A stretch of 64,000 bases of DNA from Tipula vernalis (taxonomy: Eukaryota > Arthropoda > Insecta > Diptera > Tipulidae): positions 187,342,015 through 187,406,014 of the forward strand of contig OY282558.1 in NCBI GenBank assembly GCA_958295665.1, in the 5' to 3' direction. Made by a program: the position numbers and the translations under genes. This document shows, piece after piece, positions 50,715 to 62,560 of the stretch (positions are counted from its first letter, which is position 1; every line of letters starts with the position of its first letter). The notes under the pieces are model-generated. The model made no database searches. It had not been told where the DNA came from and saw only the letters and a program-made list of their open reading frames with translations.

Positions 50715-51344
50715 GTAGGGGCAATCCACTTACGTCGATAAATACCAATATATCCGCCATCGTAATTAGGTTTGCTTTTGTTCACTTCCCGTATCCCGTT
50801 CTCAATAATGGTTGACCGTTATGTAACAGTGTTTCTAGATGGTGCATCCGGCTAATTCCGCCTTTTTAATCGCTGATTGTATGGTGTTTCACGCGTAGAC
50901 AATTAATTAATTTATTACCGCTGCATCTGTAAATGACGCAACTCTTTCTCAAATTATATTTATAGATGTTGCTACTCGTATGATTTTTATTGTAGCGTCC
51001 CAAAATGGTTACCCGTATACTATTGCACAAAATTCGAAAATACACTACGTTGATTAAATGATGTTGCTCAAGCTTTGGAGCACTGCGGATGACCAATATA
51101 CTTACAAATCACACGCGTGTTTTGTGCAAATCGATTTTTATTATAGCGTCCCAAAATGGCTACCCGTATACTATTGCTCACGTGGGTGGTGCAAATTTAT
51201 ATGATTTATGATATATCGCTCGACTGTGAGCGCGTTACTGCGATATTCCGAATTGTTTGATAATTGCTCGAGTTTTGGAGCACTGCTAGCAGTGCTATCC
51301 GGCTCGAAGGACCAAATGTAGGGGCAATCCACTTACGTCGATAA
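50715..51344 (+). repeat. 602-bp unit bounded by a 28-bp direct repeat, with internal duplication
   Basis: TGTAGGGGCAATCCACTTAC... (28 bp) begins at about 50715 and again at about 51317. Inside, TAGCGTCCCAAAATGG and ACCCGTATACTATTGC occur twice about 150 bp apart, near 50991 and 51143. The block is less AT-rich than its surroundings. It could be a solo LTR or an LTR-like terminal module, or a tandemly repeated unit with one copy left. Confidence 0.6.
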
Positions 51345-53980
51345 AGATTTCCAAATTAGCAAGTGGCCTTGCGAGTCTCTCCCTGATAAAGATGATTACG
51401 GCTGATTTCAATTAAAAGCACATGTAAAAAGGCAAGTTATTTACTTTACACTACTAACTATAAACTTTATTTTCCTTTTCACACTAATTTAATTTTATTT
51501 TAATTTTAATTTTAAATGTAAGTTGAAATTCTAAGCCGCACAAAATGACACTGACTAATTTTCCTTTTTATTATCTTTTTGTCAAAAAAGTGTACTAAAA
51601 GTTAATTGGTCTAAAACCATTTATGAATGCGTCCCACTACTTTGTCTGTAGGTGAAGGAAAATTTGACGTTTACAACAAATGTCGGCGTATTTTTTCATA
51701 AACATGTAAGTATAACTTAAATAACTCGATAACGGACATAATTTTAGTAAATAAATGATTTTTTGAATTCTAAGAAAGTGTACATGCATTATGAAAAGTT
51801 TTAGAAGTAAATATACTTACTAACAATAATTACAATTTCTTGTGTTTTAAATTTCAGGTTACGATTTATATGGATGACGTATTAATGATGTTGTTTATAT
51901 TTTCAAGTTATATGCTGCAATTTGATGATTTTTTATGTGTTTTATGTTGAGAATTTTGATGGCAGGTATTTTTATAGTTTATAATCCTCAACATAAGTTA
52001 TTTAACGATTTTTGGGTTCTAATTCTAATTAATTTAAAATTTAAGTTTAAGAATTTGAATTTATATATGTATGAATTTTTTAGTTAGCTGGGTTTTATGT
52101 ATTAACTTTAGATTTTGAATTTTGAATTTAAAATCGCTTGTTTAAATATAATAATTAGAGATAATATAAGATTCATATATTTAGCAAATTAACAAATTAT
52201 ATTACATAAATACTAATTTATATTTATTTCAGGAAGCAAATAGGAAATAAAATTTAATTCTAATTTAACTTAAATATTTTATTGGTGATTCAAATCATAG
52301 ATTTTATGCGAATTGTTTTTTCAATTGGTACAAAAAGGAATAGGAGCTATTTAATATAATTTAGTTTGTCAACATTAAGCTATTAGTATTTTATGTGTTC
52401 TTGATTATTTTTAATTATTGTGCAGTGGGATTTAAACGGAATAGATTATTTAGTAAGCAATTAATTAATTATCAATATGATTTGATTTTAGAGGTATGTC
52501 TGGAATTAACTATTAAATTTATATGGTTTTAGGAATTAGATGATTTAAATTCGAATTTTAAATTTTTTTAAAATAAGTAATTACATTAAATTTTTGTGTT
52601 GCAATTTAATTGATAATTAAGAATGGATTGGATGCATTGAAATTTGCAGATGGGAAACCGTCATTATTTGAATTATTTATTATTGGACTTTTAGAGCGGA
52701 GAAACCGGGCGCGGCTTTTATTTAATTATTGTTCATTATTTATTTGTTTATTTCATTTTTATAGTTAATTTATTAACTTTAATTTAGTATGGAAAGGTTG
52801 AACTATTAGTATTTAAGCTATTTAAGCAGAAGAAGTAATAAACAATTAATTATTTAATTTTGATTTTAGTGGTATTCCTGGAATTAGTTAATTAATTTCT
52901 TTAATTTCTGGCAATAGCTAGTCAACCAGGAATTGGAACTACATTTTTAAGGGTTTCAGATTTTGGTTTTTGATTTTAGAATTTTAGTTTAAAAAAAGAC
53001 ATTTAGTGTTTAAAATTCATAATTTACGATTACAATTTTTATGTATGTAGATTTTCAGGTTATATAGTTAGTAATTAATTTGCTGTCCTTTAATTTAGAT
53101 GTTGAATTGAATTTATTTTATTTAATGGTGTAAGGGACTGATTTTAAATAAAGAATTAATAGTGAAGTAAATGAGGTTTTGGGTTGAAATTAAATTAAGT
53201 TTTATTAAAATTAAGTTGAATTAAATTTAGTGAAATTAGTTTTTCGGTGTAATCGAATCATATATCATAATATTATTGTTGATGTTGGTATTGTTATTGA
53301 TCTGGGTGTTGGTGTTAGTGTTCGTATTGGTGTTAATGTTGATACTTATTGATATTAATGTTAATGATAGTTTTGGTATCAGTATTCATATTGGTTAGTT
53401 AAAAAGGTTTTAGTTTAGAAAATTCCTGAGAAACTCGACCAAGATGACACTGGCTGAGGTGACACGACGATGGCCTGATGGTAGTTAATTTAATTATTGT
53501 GAAACTATTAATGTTAATTTATTTGTGGTACATAGGGATTGATCTATAATTTATTTCAGAGAATTAAATTTATACTTAATTAATTTAGGAATAGTTATTA
53601 TAAAGAATTATTGCATATTTTAAATTTAGAAATTTCTTTCAATTATGATTAATAAATGGTAATATTATTTTTAGATTATATTATATTTATTGTTGTTTTA
53701 ATATTTCTCTTAATTGTTGAAAGCTAATACTTAAATATTTGAAATTATAGAGCGGTTGGACTAAGTGAGAGTAGAAATAAATAACTAATTTGTTTTTTAG
53801 TTTCAGAAGAACATCGAAATATATTTTATCATCAAAATTTGTTAATCGGAAGTTTGGAGTATTATATAAATATAAACTCTACATAGTTTAAGATATTATT
53901 TCAGATCGATCAGGTTCCAACGTTTTATTATTAATATTTTAATTGTGTTGTCATTGTGCTGTCATAAAACACTAACTATC
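51345..53980 (+). other. C-poor, T/G-skewed noncoding region
   Basis: From about 51850 to 53950 the plus strand has very little C, with many TTTTGATTTTAG, GGAATTAG and TTAATT words. Two segments (about 52376-52545 and 52802-52960) share CTATTAGTATTT, AATTAATTAT and CTGGAATTA in order, a diverged duplication with a ~420-bp offset. At 53275-53400 there is a degenerate GTTGGTATT-like simple repeat. No gene. Confidence 0.5.
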
Positions 53981-53984
53981 GGCT

Positions 53985-54310
53985 TTATTAGGTGTCTGTA
54001 ACCGGGCCGAGTCTGTCCTCACTAACATTCCTTTCCCATCCCGCGATTTTGTTACATGTAAAAAGGTGTACGATGGCTGCCTGGCCAGGGGCGAATATCA
54101 CACTATTAGACTTATGTGGTTATCGATGTGGCGCCTTTCTTTACGGGGTGAATATTGCTATGTTTGGCTTCATGAAAAGCTGAGTATGATGGTACATATT
54201 TCTTTGGTGAGGGAGAGTTATGGTGTCGTGTTGTAACATGGGTATAGTGTTGTGGTATTCTCATTTATAATACGGGAGACTTGCTTAATGCTTGATCGTA
54301 CATTGAAATC
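53985..54310 (+). repeat. Dispersed repeat, copy 2 (same family as 4418-4705)
   Basis: Shares the conserved blocks listed for copy 1, plus about 35 extra bases near 54180-54215 (TGAGTATGATGGTACATATT). Ends GCTTGATCGTACATTGAAATC with a short CAAT-type tail. Confidence 0.75.
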
Positions 54311-54756
54311 AATCCAAAAAAAATTAAAATTGTAAAGAGTTCATCACAAAATGCTACTCATACAAAATGTAAAGTACGGTTTTTCACGGATGAGAAATTG
54401 GTCCTAAACTGTCCTAAACATACAACAATAAATGTGAATTTGGGAATGTATAAGGGTTAAGTAAATAAACAATGTCATTTAGGCGAAAATTATATATTAT
54501 AATAAAAACATTTATATTTTTGTAATATTGTACATTAATATATATTTTCTAACGGAACTAGACCCATTATCCAAAACATATCACTATTTCGGAAATGTTG
54601 GAGAAAAGTAGGTTAGGATTCCATTTTTACTTGCTTAGTATGTTTAAATCAAAAATTAAAATTTTCATAATTTTTTTTTTTCGATACCTAGTTATGTGTC
54701 ATTGCCCCACAGCTACGAAGAACCACATCGATGGAAACATAGGCATCGGTTACAAA

Positions 54757-54855
54757 AATAGAATAAGCAAAATAAAATTACAAAAAATAATAAAGTAGAA
54801 TAAGCAAAATAAAATTACAAAAGATAATAAAGTAGAATAAGCAAAATAAAAAAAC
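54757..54855 (+). repeat. ~38-bp minisatellite, about 2.6 copies
   Basis: The unit AGAATAAGCAAAATAAAATT followed by ACAAAAAATAATAAAGT repeats with one or two changes; the last copy is truncated before AAAACGCGAGCG. Confidence 0.85.
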
Positions 54856-55041
54856 GCGAGCGAGTCTGTCAGTACTCGGGAAAGATATGTGTAAACATCT
54901 TAAAGCGTTTGGGGAAATAGACAGGACGTTTTCTGGAAGTGAGGTGGAACCATTATTTACCATCTCTCATGAAAACGGAAAAAACATATTTTTCTGATAT
55001 TTCCAATTTCGTCGACGTTACTGTGTATAATTGTAATCACC

Positions 55042-55087
55042 CAAAACCAACACAAATGTTTATTTTTAGACATTTCTGTTGGTTTTG
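55042..55087 (-). other. 18-bp hairpin downstream of the Helentron gene
   Basis: CAAAACCAACACAAATGT (55042-55059) pairs with ACATTTCTGTTGGTTTTG (55070-55087) with one mismatch around a 10-nt loop. It is ~230 bp beyond the stop codon of the minus-strand Rep/helicase gene. Rolling-circle transposons usually have a hairpin just inside the 3' end, so this is a candidate terminator of transposition. The exact element end is not determined. Confidence 0.5.
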
Positions 55088-55321
55088 ACGTAACGACTCC
55101 TAAATCATTGCCGTATAAAATACACCAATATAATATAATTTAATATTTTTTGACACAGAAATATAATTTTTTCATGCTTTCTAGTACTAAATGAGAAATA
55201 TTTGGTGAAATATGTTGGCTATTAAGGAACATGGAACTAATAATTTTTTTTTAATAATTTTGAAATAATATTTAATAATTGCTTTATTCATTTTAACAAA
55301 ATATTTTATAAAACTATATCT

Positions 55322-58300
55322 CTATGGTAAGATCGATACAATAGGTTTATGAAAACTAAAATAAGAAATATATATTTGAGATTCCAAATCACTCAAAAAC
55401 CGTTGAAATACTGCATCAATAACTGTGCCGGATGGAGTAGTAGGGACGTCTCTTTTAGAGTTCATTTCAAGTTGAAACGTGTCCTTTAGAAACGTAATTA
55501 GCGGTTCGGCCGTCGGCATGTTAAAATTTATATTAAAATCGCCACTCAGAATCATCGGCCGAAGGTGATAGTCCTTTTTTAGTAGAGCCGAACCACTTTC
55601 AGTAAATGGTAGGAGTACAAATTGAATAAAGTCGATAATCTTCGGGACAGGCTGATTTGGTGAGATATACACAACTACTGAAAGGAATGTCCTCGAATTT
55701 GGAAGTTCACATACAGCAGCGCATATATCCCCGATATCTTGTAATTCTACTCCTAATCCAGTTGCTTGGCGGTAGGTTACGTCCATGATTGGAGTGACAA
55801 CTTGAGAACTGGTTCGATGTTTATAAATGGCTACGCCAGCAGCCCGCTTCTGTGGTCGTTTAAATTGAACACAACAAAAAAAATTTGGAATATCAATTTG
55901 TTCGTTGTCGTCCAGCCATGTCTCGGAGAGCATGAGCAGAGTGCAATTTTGAGTTATCTCGTCACTGAAGTCGTTGCAATGTGCTCTCAGGCTTTGGCAA
56001 TTAAAAGTAAAGAATGAGATTTTATTATTGATAAAATCGTATATATTTTCCTGGCACGTACGTAATGAGTTTGTGGTAAGGCGCAGGAACTCGTTTCGAA
56101 GTGAAATTGTAGAAACTGCATTTTTGAGTCCGTGGTAAAACACATGCTCATCCGTAGGTGATACTATAAAGAGACCTTCGATACTCGTGACTCTTGATAA
56201 GGCAACGTATACGAGTTGCTGAGCGTGCCCCTTTTCATACGTATATACAATAACATCAAACGTGCCACCTTGTGATTTATGAATTGTCATGGCACAGGCG
56301 GGCGTGAGAGGAAAATGATTGCGCTTTGCAACAATAGTTCGATTATTGTTGAGGTAAATAGAAGAAGTTCTTCGAGCGATTGGAACTAATTCTCCGGGTA
56401 TGTTTTTATTCTGCATATACTTTGCTGCAAGTTTTCTAGCATTTTGGCCAATTCTTGGATTACCCGAAAATTTTATCCAGATTCGTTTGACGTCTCCAAT
56501 GTTCGAGTTGTCATTTTCGGTAATATTTTCAATTCTCTCAACAAATTTTAAGTGGCCGTAAGTTCCGTTCGACAATCCATCTGCCACATCGATATTAGTT
56601 GTGATCAAATAAGGTTGACCAATTACAAGTATGAGCTCGTAGGGCAAACCCCCTGTATCAATCAACTCCATTTTATGCAGCTTCTGTCGCACAAATGACA
56701 GCTGTTCGGTACTGTGATACCCAGTAAAACCGTCGTTCGATATGGAAACGATCTTATCTGGAGCTGCATTGAGCACATACTGATTATATGCGTTTACGTC
56801 CCTATTTCTCAAAAAGAGTCTGACACCATTAGGACAAAGTTCATCCGCCCGTGCCTTTGTGAAAAATCGGGATTGGACCAGATTCTGCTCGACGGGCTCC
56901 AGCTTTTCACCATTGCCAATTTTAGTGAGAACACAAGAGAATTGAGCGTTCGACTGTCGCATGACTTGATCCAGCTCATAGAATTTAAAGCCTCGCCATA
57001 GTGTAGGGCCAACGACACTCGCCTTGATCTGCTGGAAAATTGGAGTTGCCCGGACGGGAGGCAGTTGTCGCAAATCTCCTATCAAAAAAATATCTTTTCC
57101 ACCAAAGTTGTGAACGAAGTCTCCCGTAATTTGCTTCAATCTTGCGTCGACCTGATGTAACAGTTCCGCTGACATCATGCTTATTTCGTCGATAATAATA
57201 CATCGAACGTATTTGAAAAGCGTTCGATATTGTTGAACCACTTCATTGGATAGTGGCAAGTTCTTTCCGATTGAAATTTTTAATGCAGTGTGGACCGTGA
57301 GCCCATCGATGGCTACTGCTGCTTTGCCAGTCGACGCGCATGTAAGATAAGCGTTACAATAGCCATCGGTTTCATTAAAGCGATTGTAAATCTCCATTAA
57401 CAATTTGATCACAAACGTTTTTCCACAGCCTGCGGGTCCAGTGAAAAAAATTTGCAACGGCTCAACGTTAGTTTTATCGAGAAGAGTACTTATGACGTGC
57501 ATGATAAGTCCCTTTTGCCGAATATTAGACAAGCGCATTAAATTGTTAAAATCCTCTTTTAACATAAGATTCTGGCGTTTCTTCACAATTGGCCCAAGGC
57601 GGTTAAGTAAGGCTAGTCTTATGTCTGAATTAATTTCCGCATTTGCAGCAAGATCGAAATCGGAAAATGGATCAGCTTCGGCGACACGAGTTGATAGTAA
57701 GTCTGATTCTTTGTTAGCGATACACATTTGCCGGCAGATCTCAATGGTCTTTCCTATGTCCAGATCTGACTCAAATTCTTTTCTGTGCTGCAGAATAATC
57801 GCCTCGTTTTCCTCATATAACCGCAGAAACTTCTTCTCAGCCAGAATTTCCAATTCTTCATTGCGAAATGGTAGATATAGTGTGACCATTTCACGTTTAT
57901 ACTCATCAACTTCAGCCGCCATATCGTAATTACGATAGCGGATTATTCGAGGACCTACTTGGCGTCGCTTCCACGTCGTATTGACCACAGTGTAATTGGC
58001 AGCTGCTCGTGCCAGACTCAAATCCTCTAGCTCTACCGGCCTCTTTTCGTATTTTTCAAACAAATTTGTCTTCCATACATCAGTAGAATCATCGTCAATC
58101 TCCTCTTTTTCCATTTGATCGATTGTTTTCTTTAAGCGTTGTCTTTCTATTGGCCAAACAGTTGGAAGGTAAAGAACGGCCACCGAACTCAATGACATTG
58201 GTAGTCGCAGCAAATACCATGCTGCTTCTTGACTAGTTATTTCAACTGCGTTCAGCATATCGATACTGAGTTTCCGAGTTATCTCCACGAAATCGAACTC

Positions 58301-60556
58301 AGGATGTTCATTCATCGTCGTGATAATCTTACGTTGCAGATTACTAATCCCTCGGTTTGTCTTATTTACGTACTCAACTACATATGCCGCACATGAGTAT
58401 TCTTCGATTATGAACTGAATATCGGTGTTGGAACCAAGACAATTCAAAATAAATGGATTAAACGGATTGATCCATTTTTCAGTTGTATTCCGTTTGAGGA
58501 AAACCTTGGGTCTCGTGATGCCAGCTCTTAATACATCGAGATAAAATTCATTTGAATTAATATTGTGATCTTTGAAGAAGTGGTCGATATCTATATAATC
58601 ATTTTCTTCAAGTGCTTTCCACAGTTGATTGTATAGCTTTGCGAGATTATTTCGCCGAGTATCACTCGTAGCCATAGGAACGAGGATAACAGTTGATCGG
58701 CTTGGCATGAACGGTGCCTCGAAACGACATTTTTGTCCCGCAGCATTGCTCATCCTTTTATAGCAAGTAAACGTATGCTTGTGATGCTGTAGCTTGACGT
58801 GTCCGGATGCGTTTTCCTGTGAGACAGATATTAGCCGATTGATTAGATTTATTGCCGCAGGCATATCTGAACCTAGAGCATCTCGAGGAGAATCTTTTAG
58901 CCATAGCAGAATATGAGCGTGCGGACTACCGCGATGCTGAAATTCAATACGTTTGAAAAAATGTGATACGTAATTCACACCAAATGGACTAAAACATTTT
59001 GATTGCAGAATTCCTATTATGGTGTCCACCAGTTTATTAAAATGAATTGCGCAAGTGACTGGATCTTCGTTTACAAGTGTGGCTTTTGTGATGTAGTGAA
59101 GTTGATGGAATGCATCAGCGTCGATCTCAGCACCATTATTTTTAAGCTTATAAAGCAGTTTAATTAACTTCGGCCATCCAATTTCGTTTGCGCTCATTGT
59201 AAGGAAGAATGTCGGCTTACCAAGTTGTCGAATCATCGCAAACAGATCTCGCTTACGTGTTGCCCAGTAATACGTTGAGTTCGGGATATGACGTAAGAAC
59301 GCTAAATTGTTCTCGATACATCCATGAATGTAGTCTTCAGATTGTATTTGCGCTCTTGTCAACGTATTGTCTCTACCAACAAATTTGAAGGCTACCTGCA
59401 GAGAATCGCGCGTGCGTATACGCATAATTTTCATTGCCATATATAGCAAGTGAGTCGGACTTACCCCTCGTCGATCAGCTCTTCGCAGCTCGCTTGTTGC
59501 CATCATAAACGGTGTTACCCTGATTTGTTCCTTAAATGCTCTGAATTGCCCAAGATAGATGGAAGGGAACGACAGTTCCTCGCAGTGCTCATCAAATAGA
59601 ATGCATTTAGGCAAGCTATTTTCTCCCGGAGCAATTCGGAGATACATTTCCTCATTCCAGAGCAAAGTCTGCTGCTGAGCTATCAAATTTTCTTCCATAT
59701 CTACCAATTCACTTAATTCAGAACGGTCCATCTGAACTACTGGCAACTCTTCAGCAGAGAAGAACGATTCGTTGATATTAACATCATAATATTTGTATAG
59801 TTCTTGCTGAACCAAATATTCGAGCCAAGATTTCACAACGCTCTTTTTAACAAACCCCATCAGATAATTTGATTTGTGAATTTGTTTACGTTTTATGTGT
59901 ACGTTAATGGCGTAATCATCGTCGAGTTCACGTGGAAGTAAATTAACCATGTTATTTACTGATACAGGCACGTTAATCACTTGTCCTAAAATTCCATATT
60001 GGCCATTACCATGTCGAAGCCTTCTAATGGTCATGAAAGGTAGTCGTGGTGAGATCAAGCGCTCTGTTATTAGATCCAGTTCCGGCAGATGGGCTGGCTT
60101 CAATGGATAAGTGAAGCCATTTGATTTAGATAAATTTGGGATTTTAGTTTTGCTGAGTGATAAATAGCAAGTACCACAAACGAGAGCTGTTTCAAGATTA
60201 ATTTGGGGAAATTCGGCTGTGAGAATACCTGTGGAACATGGTGGTGGGTTTCTGACATCACTTTCGTACCACAACCGATCGCACACACTACATATAGCAC
60301 CAAAGTTGTTATTCAAGAATTTTTTTTTAAACTCAGCGTGAGCTTTGGAGAATTCGACAATGTTCGATATTATATTGGATGTACTTGTAGATGGCGCTGA
60401 AACTAAACACGAGTTTACAACACAATCTCTCCGGTTTCGTGACCGTTCGGTACTGCTACGTGCAATTTTTTTCGGCTCTGGTCCTCCAGTTTGTAGCTTT
60501 TCCTCACGTTTCCGTTTCTTATATTCTCTCATATATTCTGCATTTGTTTTACCCAT
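55322..60556 (-). CDS. Helentron (Helitron-like) Rep-helicase-endonuclease, intact 1744 codons
   Basis: A rolling-circle transposase in one uninterrupted frame. Residues 1-20 are basic (MREYKKRKR). A Cys-rich zinc-finger-like region lies at ~89-130 (CSVC...CGTC). The HUH replication-initiator domain includes the His-x-His at 546-548 (GSPHAHILLW) and the paired tyrosines Y725 and Y729 (CAAYVVEYVNK), which nick and hold the DNA end. A PIF1-type SF1 helicase follows: Walker A GPAGCGKT at 1040-1047, Walker B IIIDEIS at ~1120-1126, GDLRQLPP at 1160-1167 and YVALSRVTS near 1450. Residues ~1512-1744 form an exonuclease/endonuclease/phosphatase-type domain (FNCQS, SETWLDD, GDFNIN near 1672, FHKPIV). 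The C-terminal endonuclease and the twin tyrosines identify the Helentron/Helitron2 group rather than classic Helitrons. The ATG at 60554-60556 follows a TTTTTCAG acceptor, so a 5' exon is possible. It is preserved far better than its neighbours, suggesting a recent and possibly autonomous copy. Confidence 0.95.
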   Translation of the reverse strand: MGKTNAEYMREYKKRKREEKLQTGGPEPKKIARSSTERSRNRRDCVVNSCLVSAPSTSTSNIISNIVEFSKAHAEFKKKFLNNNFGAICSVCDRLWYESDVRNPPPCSTGILTAEFPQINLETALVCGTCYLSLSKTKIPNLSKSNGFTYPLKPAHLPELDLITERLISPRLPFMTIRRLRHGNGQYGILGQVINVPVSVNNMVNLLPRELDDDYAINVHIKRKQIHKSNYLMGFVKKSVVKSWLEYLVQQELYKYYDVNINESFFSAEELPVVQMDRSELSELVDMEENLIAQQQTLLWNEEMYLRIAPGENSLPKCILFDEHCEELSFPSIYLGQFRAFKEQIRVTPFMMATSELRRADRRGVSPTHLLYMAMKIMRIRTRDSLQVAFKFVGRDNTLTRAQIQSEDYIHGCIENNLAFLRHIPNSTYYWATRKRDLFAMIRQLGKPTFFLTMSANEIGWPKLIKLLYKLKNNGAEIDADAFHQLHYITKATLVNEDPVTCAIHFNKLVDTIIGILQSKCFSPFGVNYVSHFFKRIEFQHRGSPHAHILLWLKDSPRDALGSDMPAAINLINRLISVSQENASGHVKLQHHKHTFTCYKRMSNAAGQKCRFEAPFMPSRSTVILVPMATSDTRRNNLAKLYNQLWKALEENDYIDIDHFFKDHNINSNEFYLDVLRAGITRPKVFLKRNTTEKWINPFNPFILNCLGSNTDIQFIIEEYSCAAYVVEYVNKTNRGISNLQRKIITTMNEHPEFDFVEITRKLSIDMLNAVEITSQEAAWYLLRLPMSLSSVAVLYLPTVWPIERQRLKKTIDQMEKEEIDDDSTDVWKTNLFEKYEKRPVELEDLSLARAAANYTVVNTTWKRRQVGPRIIRYRNYDMAAEVDEYKREMVTLYLPFRNEELEILAEKKFLRLYEENEAIILQHRKEFESDLDIGKTIEICRQMCIANKESDLLSTRVAEADPFSDFDLAANAEINSDIRLALLNRLGPIVKKRQNLMLKEDFNNLMRLSNIRQKGLIMHVISTLLDKTNVEPLQIFFTGPAGCGKTFVIKLLMEIYNRFNETDGYCNAYLTCASTGKAAVAIDGLTVHTALKISIGKNLPLSNEVVQQYRTLFKYVRCIIIDEISMMSAELLHQVDARLKQITGDFVHNFGGKDIFLIGDLRQLPPVRATPIFQQIKASVVGPTLWRGFKFYELDQVMRQSNAQFSCVLTKIGNGEKLEPVEQNLVQSRFFTKARADELCPNGVRLFLRNRDVNAYNQYVLNAAPDKIVSISNDGFTGYHSTEQLSFVRQKLHKMELIDTGGLPYELILVIGQPYLITTNIDVADGLSNGTYGHLKFVERIENITENDNSNIGDVKRIWIKFSGNPRIGQNARKLAAKYMQNKNIPGELVPIARRTSSIYLNNNRTIVAKRNHFPLTPACAMTIHKSQGGTFDVIVYTYEKGHAQQLVYVALSRVTSIEGLFIVSPTDEHVFYHGLKNAVSTISLRNEFLRLTTNSLRTCQENIYDFINNKISFFTFNCQSLRAHCNDFSDEITQNCTLLMLSETWLDDNEQIDIPNFFCCVQFKRPQKRAAGVAIYKHRTSSQVVTPIMDVTYRQATGLGVELQDIGDICAAVCELPNSRTFLSVVVYISPNQPVPKIIDFIQFVLLPFTESGSALLKKDYHLRPMILSGDFNINFNMPTAEPLITFLKDTFQLEMNSKRDVPTTPSGTVIDAVFQRFLSDLESQIYISYFSFHKPIVSILP

Positions 60557-61990
60557 TTCTGAAAAATGTGGATTTTCTTAATTAATTTAACAATAATTTT
60601 CTTAATTAAACAATTTTTTTAACTTATGCAATGATACACAGAATTGCTTATACACCATTAAAAGTTTGGTGCGTCCGAAATGCGTATTTAAATGCACATT
60701 TTTAAATCAAATTAAATTTCATTATAATGACATCAACCAAGAACGCACCATTTATTAACTTCTAGATAAAATTTTTATTTGGATTGTTTTTGTCTTACAA
60801 TTTAACACTATTTATCAAACTTTAAAACAAGTACTCATATTAATTGTATACAGTTAACTAACTAAATCTTAACATATTGACTCAAAAATGTTATTATTAT
60901 TATTGATATTAGGATATTTTCTATTCAGATCTGGACCCTTCTGAATATTTTTGGTTATTTTACGTTATTTTTGAGAAACTTGTTCTTTGGCTTTTTCTTC
61001 TTAAAATCGATCAATTGTAAATTAATAACTCCATAAGCCACCAATACAACGTTTTTGCAATATTCACCTTCGGTGGTGCTATCAAAACAACAAAAATAGG
61101 CACCATACATAGTTTCAAATAAAACTACTGTAACATAACTTCAAAATAAATTTTTTTTTTTAAATTAATTCATTCGAGTTACCTTAGAAAACGCAATCAA
61201 AAATTGCATGTCTCTTGTTACTCCAAAAACATAATAATAAAAGTTTGACCTTCAGTATAAGAATTCTGTGCATTACACTAAAACTAAGACCAAACAAAAC
61301 TACATAATGGTGGTTCCGAATTAAACTGCACAGATTTTTCACACGTTAGCTGAATAGAAACTAAAGGAATCTGGATACATTATTTTGTTATTATTAATTC
61401 CAAATGATATAATTATGCATTTTTATTATTATTTTTCTAATTTTACATAAATATTATACATATTATGTCAAAATAAACAAAATCGGTAAACGATTTTGTG
61501 ATTTACGGGGAACTTTTAGTGAACGAATCTGTACACTATTTTGTTTTCAATTTTTTATTTTTGCTATGGGAATTAAAAATTTTTGGTGTTTTGTTTCCAT
61601 ATAGTTAATTTCAACAATCATAAAATAATTTAACAATACTTACTATCTTCACTGAATGAATTATTTCACTTTTGATGAAATTTTATTAATGTTTTGAAAT
61701 TAAACAATGTCAACTGTTGCACTACACAATAACAAACTACAAATAATATGATGTAAAGTCAATAGACACCAGGTGGCACTTATAAACCACATTCATTATT
61801 TTAAATCAAATTAATTTCCGGTAATTTGGAATTTTTGAAGTCCAATAATTTGCAAACCCGATCATTTTTCAAACTGAATTTTACAGCTATGCATTTTTTA
61901 GAATTGCAAAGCATTTATAAGATTTGCATTCACAAAATTAAGACAATATTATAAAAAACGGAGTAAAATTTTTTTTTGAACTTTTTTGAA
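60557..61990. other. AT-rich 5' flank of the Helentron
   Basis: No reading frames of note. It probably includes the leader and 5' end of the Helentron. Termini could not be fixed because Helentrons have short, variable ends and insert between T residues. Long T and A runs are frequent. Confidence 0.4.
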
Positions 61991-62149
61991 TTTTTTGTTA
62001 TATTTTAAATCAATATGGCGACCGCGCTTGTTTGATCAAGTTCATCACCAATACATAAGAAGCAAACAAGTATATGGAAATTTTTATTATGTATATCAAA
62101 GCAATCCAGATTTTTTTATTATTTTTATTATAATATGAACGACGTCATT

Positions 62150-62458
62150 TCTCCTTACCCATTTCCGTTGCATTTTTATCGAATTACCCTCATATTCGAA
62201 AAGTGCATAGCGCGCGGTAAGATGTTTACACATCAATTATAAAAAATAATCATAATAAAATTGTCGTTGTCTGTTATTCGAACTTCCATAAATACCGTTC
62301 GCTTACTAAACAACGTGTTCATAATTTTTAAATTGTACTAGCGTAAGCAAGTAGTCCACAAAATTGTGCTAAATTTATTTAAAAATAAAGTTCATTGTAA
62401 TCTACAAGAAAAATAATGTGTTATATATCCCGCGACACCACAACTCGAAACATATAAC
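62150..62458 (+). repeat. 3' part of a gypsy-type 5' LTR
   Basis: Directly upstream of the primer-binding site. Contains AATAAAG (62386-62392) as a possible polyadenylation signal and ends near CGAAACATATAAC. The start of the LTR is not clear; the range given is approximate. It should drive transcription of the downstream gag. Confidence 0.5.
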
Positions 62459-62472
62459 TGGCGCAGTTAACG
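62459..62472 (+). promoter_or_regulatory. gypsy-type primer-binding site
   Basis: TGGCGCAGTTAACG follows the LTR end. TGGCGCAGT is the usual start of the primer-binding site of many insect gypsy-group elements, matching the 3' end of a serine tRNA. Confidence 0.75.
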
Positions 62473-62498
62473 AAAGTGAAAATTATTTTTAAAAAATT

Positions 62499-62560
62499 AA
62501 ATTTAGTGTGATTAAATCGATAAAAAGTTTAATTTAGTGTGATTAAATCGATAAAAAGTA
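62499..62560 (+). repeat. ~30-bp tandem duplication in the retroelement leader
   Basis: AATTTAGTGTGATTAAATCG followed by ATAAAAAGT occurs twice in a row, between the primer-binding site and gag. Confidence 0.85.

Noticed and set aside
55766..60585. Several plus-strand and alternate-frame ORFs across the Helentron gene
   Set aside because: They overlap a strongly conserved 1744-codon frame and show no domains.
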